Shown here: positions 62,445 through 64,000 of the stretch, in pieces
Numbering within the stretch: position 1 is the stretch's first letter
How the letters are laid out: every line of letters starts with the position of its first letter
Assembly (NCBI RefSeq): GCF_000455485.1
Contig: NZ_CBQR020000102.1
Span: forward strand, 285,562 to 349,561
DNA: 64,000 bases
Source of the DNA: Gorillibacterium massiliense
Lineage (GTDB): Bacteria > Bacillota > Bacilli > Paenibacillales > NBRC-103111
Reading direction: 5' to 3'
Position numbers and translations under genes: made by a program
Notes under the pieces: generated by a model
The model's input: only the letters and a program-made list of their open reading frames with translations
Told to the model about the DNA's origin: nothing
Databases searched by the model: none

Positions 62445-64000
62445 TTACCGGTTCAGGTAGCTCAGCGGGTTTTTCACCGACTCGTTGCGGATGATTTCAA
62501 AATGCAAGTGGGTGCCCGTCGCATCGCCGGTGCTGCCCATGATGCCAATACGATCGCCTTTTTCCACGGTCTGCCCCTGGGTGACGTCGATCCGGCTCAA
62601 GTGTCCGTACAACGTTTTGTAGCCGTTATTGTGATCAATAATGATATATTTGCCGTAATCGGAACGGTAACCGGCGCTGGTAACCACGCCGTTGTCCGCT
62701 GCCAGGATGGTGCGGTTGGAGGAAATGAGATCGACGCCTTTATGCAGCTTGCCCCAACGGGAGCCGAAACCGCTGGTGATCGTCGCATGCAGCACCGGCC
62801 AAGCAAAATTGCCCGTACCTTCGCCTCTGATCACTTTCGTCCCGCGTTTGATCACTTCTTGCACCGGTTCGGTGGTAATTTCTTCGTCCACCATCTTCTC
62901 GTCGGTTACTTCGCCGTTGACTTTGGTCAGTTCGATGGTAACGGTTTTGGAGCCGGGCTTGCCCTTGGTTACGGTTTGAACGACTCCTTGCTTAAGGGAA
63001 GCATCGAAAACCGTCTTCGTGCCATAGTGGACTTCTTCCTTTTCCACGACTTTTTCCACTGTCTGCACGGTCAAAGCCGGCTGGAGCACCGTCAGGTTCA
63101 AGGATTGGCCTTCCTTGATGAAGTCATTCTTGATGTCCGGGTTATTCTTATAGATCGCGTCGATGGAAATATCATATTTCTGGGCAATTCCGCCTAATGT
63201 ATCGCCTTGAATCACGTTGTATTCCTTGGGACGGACGTTACCGGTTTGCAAGGTCTTCAGAACCGTGTCCTTGTCATCGAATTCGTCCGGCTTGGTATTA
63301 ATGGTTTTGGTTTCGACCTTTTGAACGAAATCCACTTTTTCCACAACGCTGCTGCCAGGTGCCATCGTGCTCATATCAGCGGATAATGCCTTCACTTCCA
63401 GGCTATTGGCTTTCTTCTTACCCGCAGGCTCATAAGGAGATTTGATGCTCTCCAAAATGTAGTTGACTTCCGCTTCGTCCTTGAAAGTGCCCATCAATTT
63501 GCCGTCGACGAACAGTTGAACGCCTACAGCGTGTGCCGAAAGCAAATCGGACAGCTTCGCCAAAGCAGCCTCGTTGTCGAATCCAATTTTGTAAGCCTTT
63601 TCACTGGTTAGGGTGATCGCGTCTGTATTTAGCACCATGTGTGTATCTGGATATTTTTTCTGCAATTCCTCATACTTGGCCAATTTGAAGTTGTCAACGA
63701 CCTGGGGATCATTGACTACCCCCACCTCTGCCCCGTTCATTTTGACGTGGAACACCTCGTGGGTGTTCGCCTTGACGTAATGGTTGCTGCCAATGGTAAT
63801 GACGGCAATAATGGCGACGGAGCCGGCGACTTGAGCGGCGCGCACCATAAACCGCCCGCGAGGCGGGTTGGTGATGCGGAAGCGCGGCGTCTTTGCCGGC
63901 ACGGAAGCAGGCTGCGCCTCGGGCGCTGCCGCAGGCGCGGGCGGAACCAGCGCCAGAGCGGGCGCTTGCGCCGCTTCGGCGGCGGGCGCCAACACGGGCG
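62445..64000 (-). CDS. M23 metallopeptidase with LysM and G5-like domains, 5' end beyond window
   Basis: At least 516 residues, and the frame is open at the right edge, so the start lies outside. An Ala/Pro-rich cytoplasmic stretch is followed by a membrane segment (~50-70), an extracytoplasmic region, a LysM domain (YNVIQGDTLGGIAQKYDISI, ~258-277), a G5-type region (~310-390) and a C-terminal M23 domain. The zinc motifs are HKGVDL (~419) and HLHFEI (~498). It cleaves or helps remodel peptidoglycan and its position beside walR, the master regulator of wall hydrolases, fits. Confidence 0.92.
   Translation of the reverse strand, partial: PVLAPAAEAAQAPALALVPPAPAAAPEAQPASVPAKTPRFRITNPPRGRFMVRAAQVAGSVAIIAVITIGSNHYVKANTHEVFHVKMNGAEVGVVNDPQVVDNFKLAKYEELQKKYPDTHMVLNTDAITLTSEKAYKIGFDNEAALAKLSDLLSAHAVGVQLFVDGKLMGTFKDEAEVNYILESIKSPYEPAGKKKANSLEVKALSADMSTMAPGSSVVEKVDFVQKVETKTINTKPDEFDDKDTVLKTLQTGNVRPKEYNVIQGDTLGGIAQKYDISIDAIYKNNPDIKNDFIKEGQSLNLTVLQPALTVQTVEKVVEKEEVHYGTKTVFDASLKQGVVQTVTKGKPGSKTVTIELTKVNGEVTDEKMVDEEITTEPVQEVIKRGTKVIRGEGTGNFAWPVLHATITSGFGSRWGKLHKGVDLISSNRTILAADNGVVTSAGYRSDYGKYIIIDHNNGYKTLYGHLSRIDVTQGQTVEKGDRIGIMGSTGDATGTHLHFEIIRNESVKNPLSYLNR

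Noticed and set aside
1-64000. CRISPR arrays, rRNA genes, complete tRNA genes, complete insertion sequences
   Set aside because: No regularly spaced repeats, transposase genes or full structural RNA genes were seen on either strand.

Overview
The window looks like a chromosome segment from a Paenibacillaceae-type Firmicute (Paenibacillus/Cohnella-like). The right end (54.3-64 kb) carries the conserved block rlmH, a CxxH/CxxC protein gene, an htrA-like protease gene, a 61-aa gene, walJ, yycI, yycH, walK, walR and an M23/LysM/G5 peptidase gene, almost all on the minus strand. This arrangement is typical of the replication-origin neighbourhood of that family. It is GC-rich and free of repeats.

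Everything from about 2.2 kb to 54.3 kb looks like accessory DNA laid down at the 3' end of rlmH. Thirteen copies of a ~25-bp site (core TTATGATACGGTTCACC on the plus strand) lie in one orientation at 2216, 11342, 12365, 31284, 32546, 37967, 41488, 43133, 44066, 47902, 49988, 52430 and 54279. The last copy is the 3' end of rlmH itself. Read on the minus strand, most copies encode the RlmH C-terminus GEPYHK followed by a stop, with mainly synonymous differences. The rlmH 3' end is the attachment site of staphylococcal SCC elements, so I read this as a tandem array of twelve SCC-like cassettes in a non-staphylococcal genome. The sites delimit units of 0.9-19 kb, several with a single gene. I see no intact recombinase gene, only two decayed C-terminal pieces of serine recombinases (42.9-43.2 and 45.06-45.32 kb). 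The first reads straight through an att site.

Cassettes from left to right: C1 (2.2-11.3 kb) has a four-gene lipid-linked aminosugar operon including a wecE-type aminotransferase, an acyl-CoA ligase, a tRNA-Ala fragment, a LysR/SDR divergent pair and a truncated MFS gene. C2 (11.4-12.4) has a ZmaR-like GNAT. C3 (12.4-31.3) has a serpin, MerR/SDR, a kinase-like phosphotransferase, GAF-GGDEF, MarR plus a beta-lactamase-fold protein, a DUF2268 protease, GNAT, an M13 peptidase, des-desK-desR, a DEAD-box helicase, a DinG-like helicase and an ABC-permease remnant. It may be several cassettes whose junctions have decayed (one half-site near 23.54 kb). C4 (31.3-32.5) has a quinone-oxidoreductase-like enzyme. 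C5 (32.6-38.0) has a membrane-anchored hypothetical, HxlR/azoreductase, a NarL-type two-component system and a CPBP protease. C6 (38.0-41.5) has an OmpR-type two-component system with an ABC transporter. C7 (41.5-43.1) has an APH-fold kinase. C8 (43.2-44.1) has a PNPOx-fold protein. C9 (44.1-47.9) has a 2-TM protein, a broken gene and a large HNH nuclease. C10 (47.9-50.0) has an ABC-F protein. C11 (50.0-52.4) has a U32 peptidase-family protein. C12 (52.5-54.3) has TetR/isochorismatase.

The left 2.2 kb (permease, small membrane protein, DUF985 cupin) is outside the leftmost site I can see. The cargo is mostly small detoxification, antibiotic-tolerance, stress and regulatory genes, so the locus resembles an integron in function but is built on rlmH att sites.
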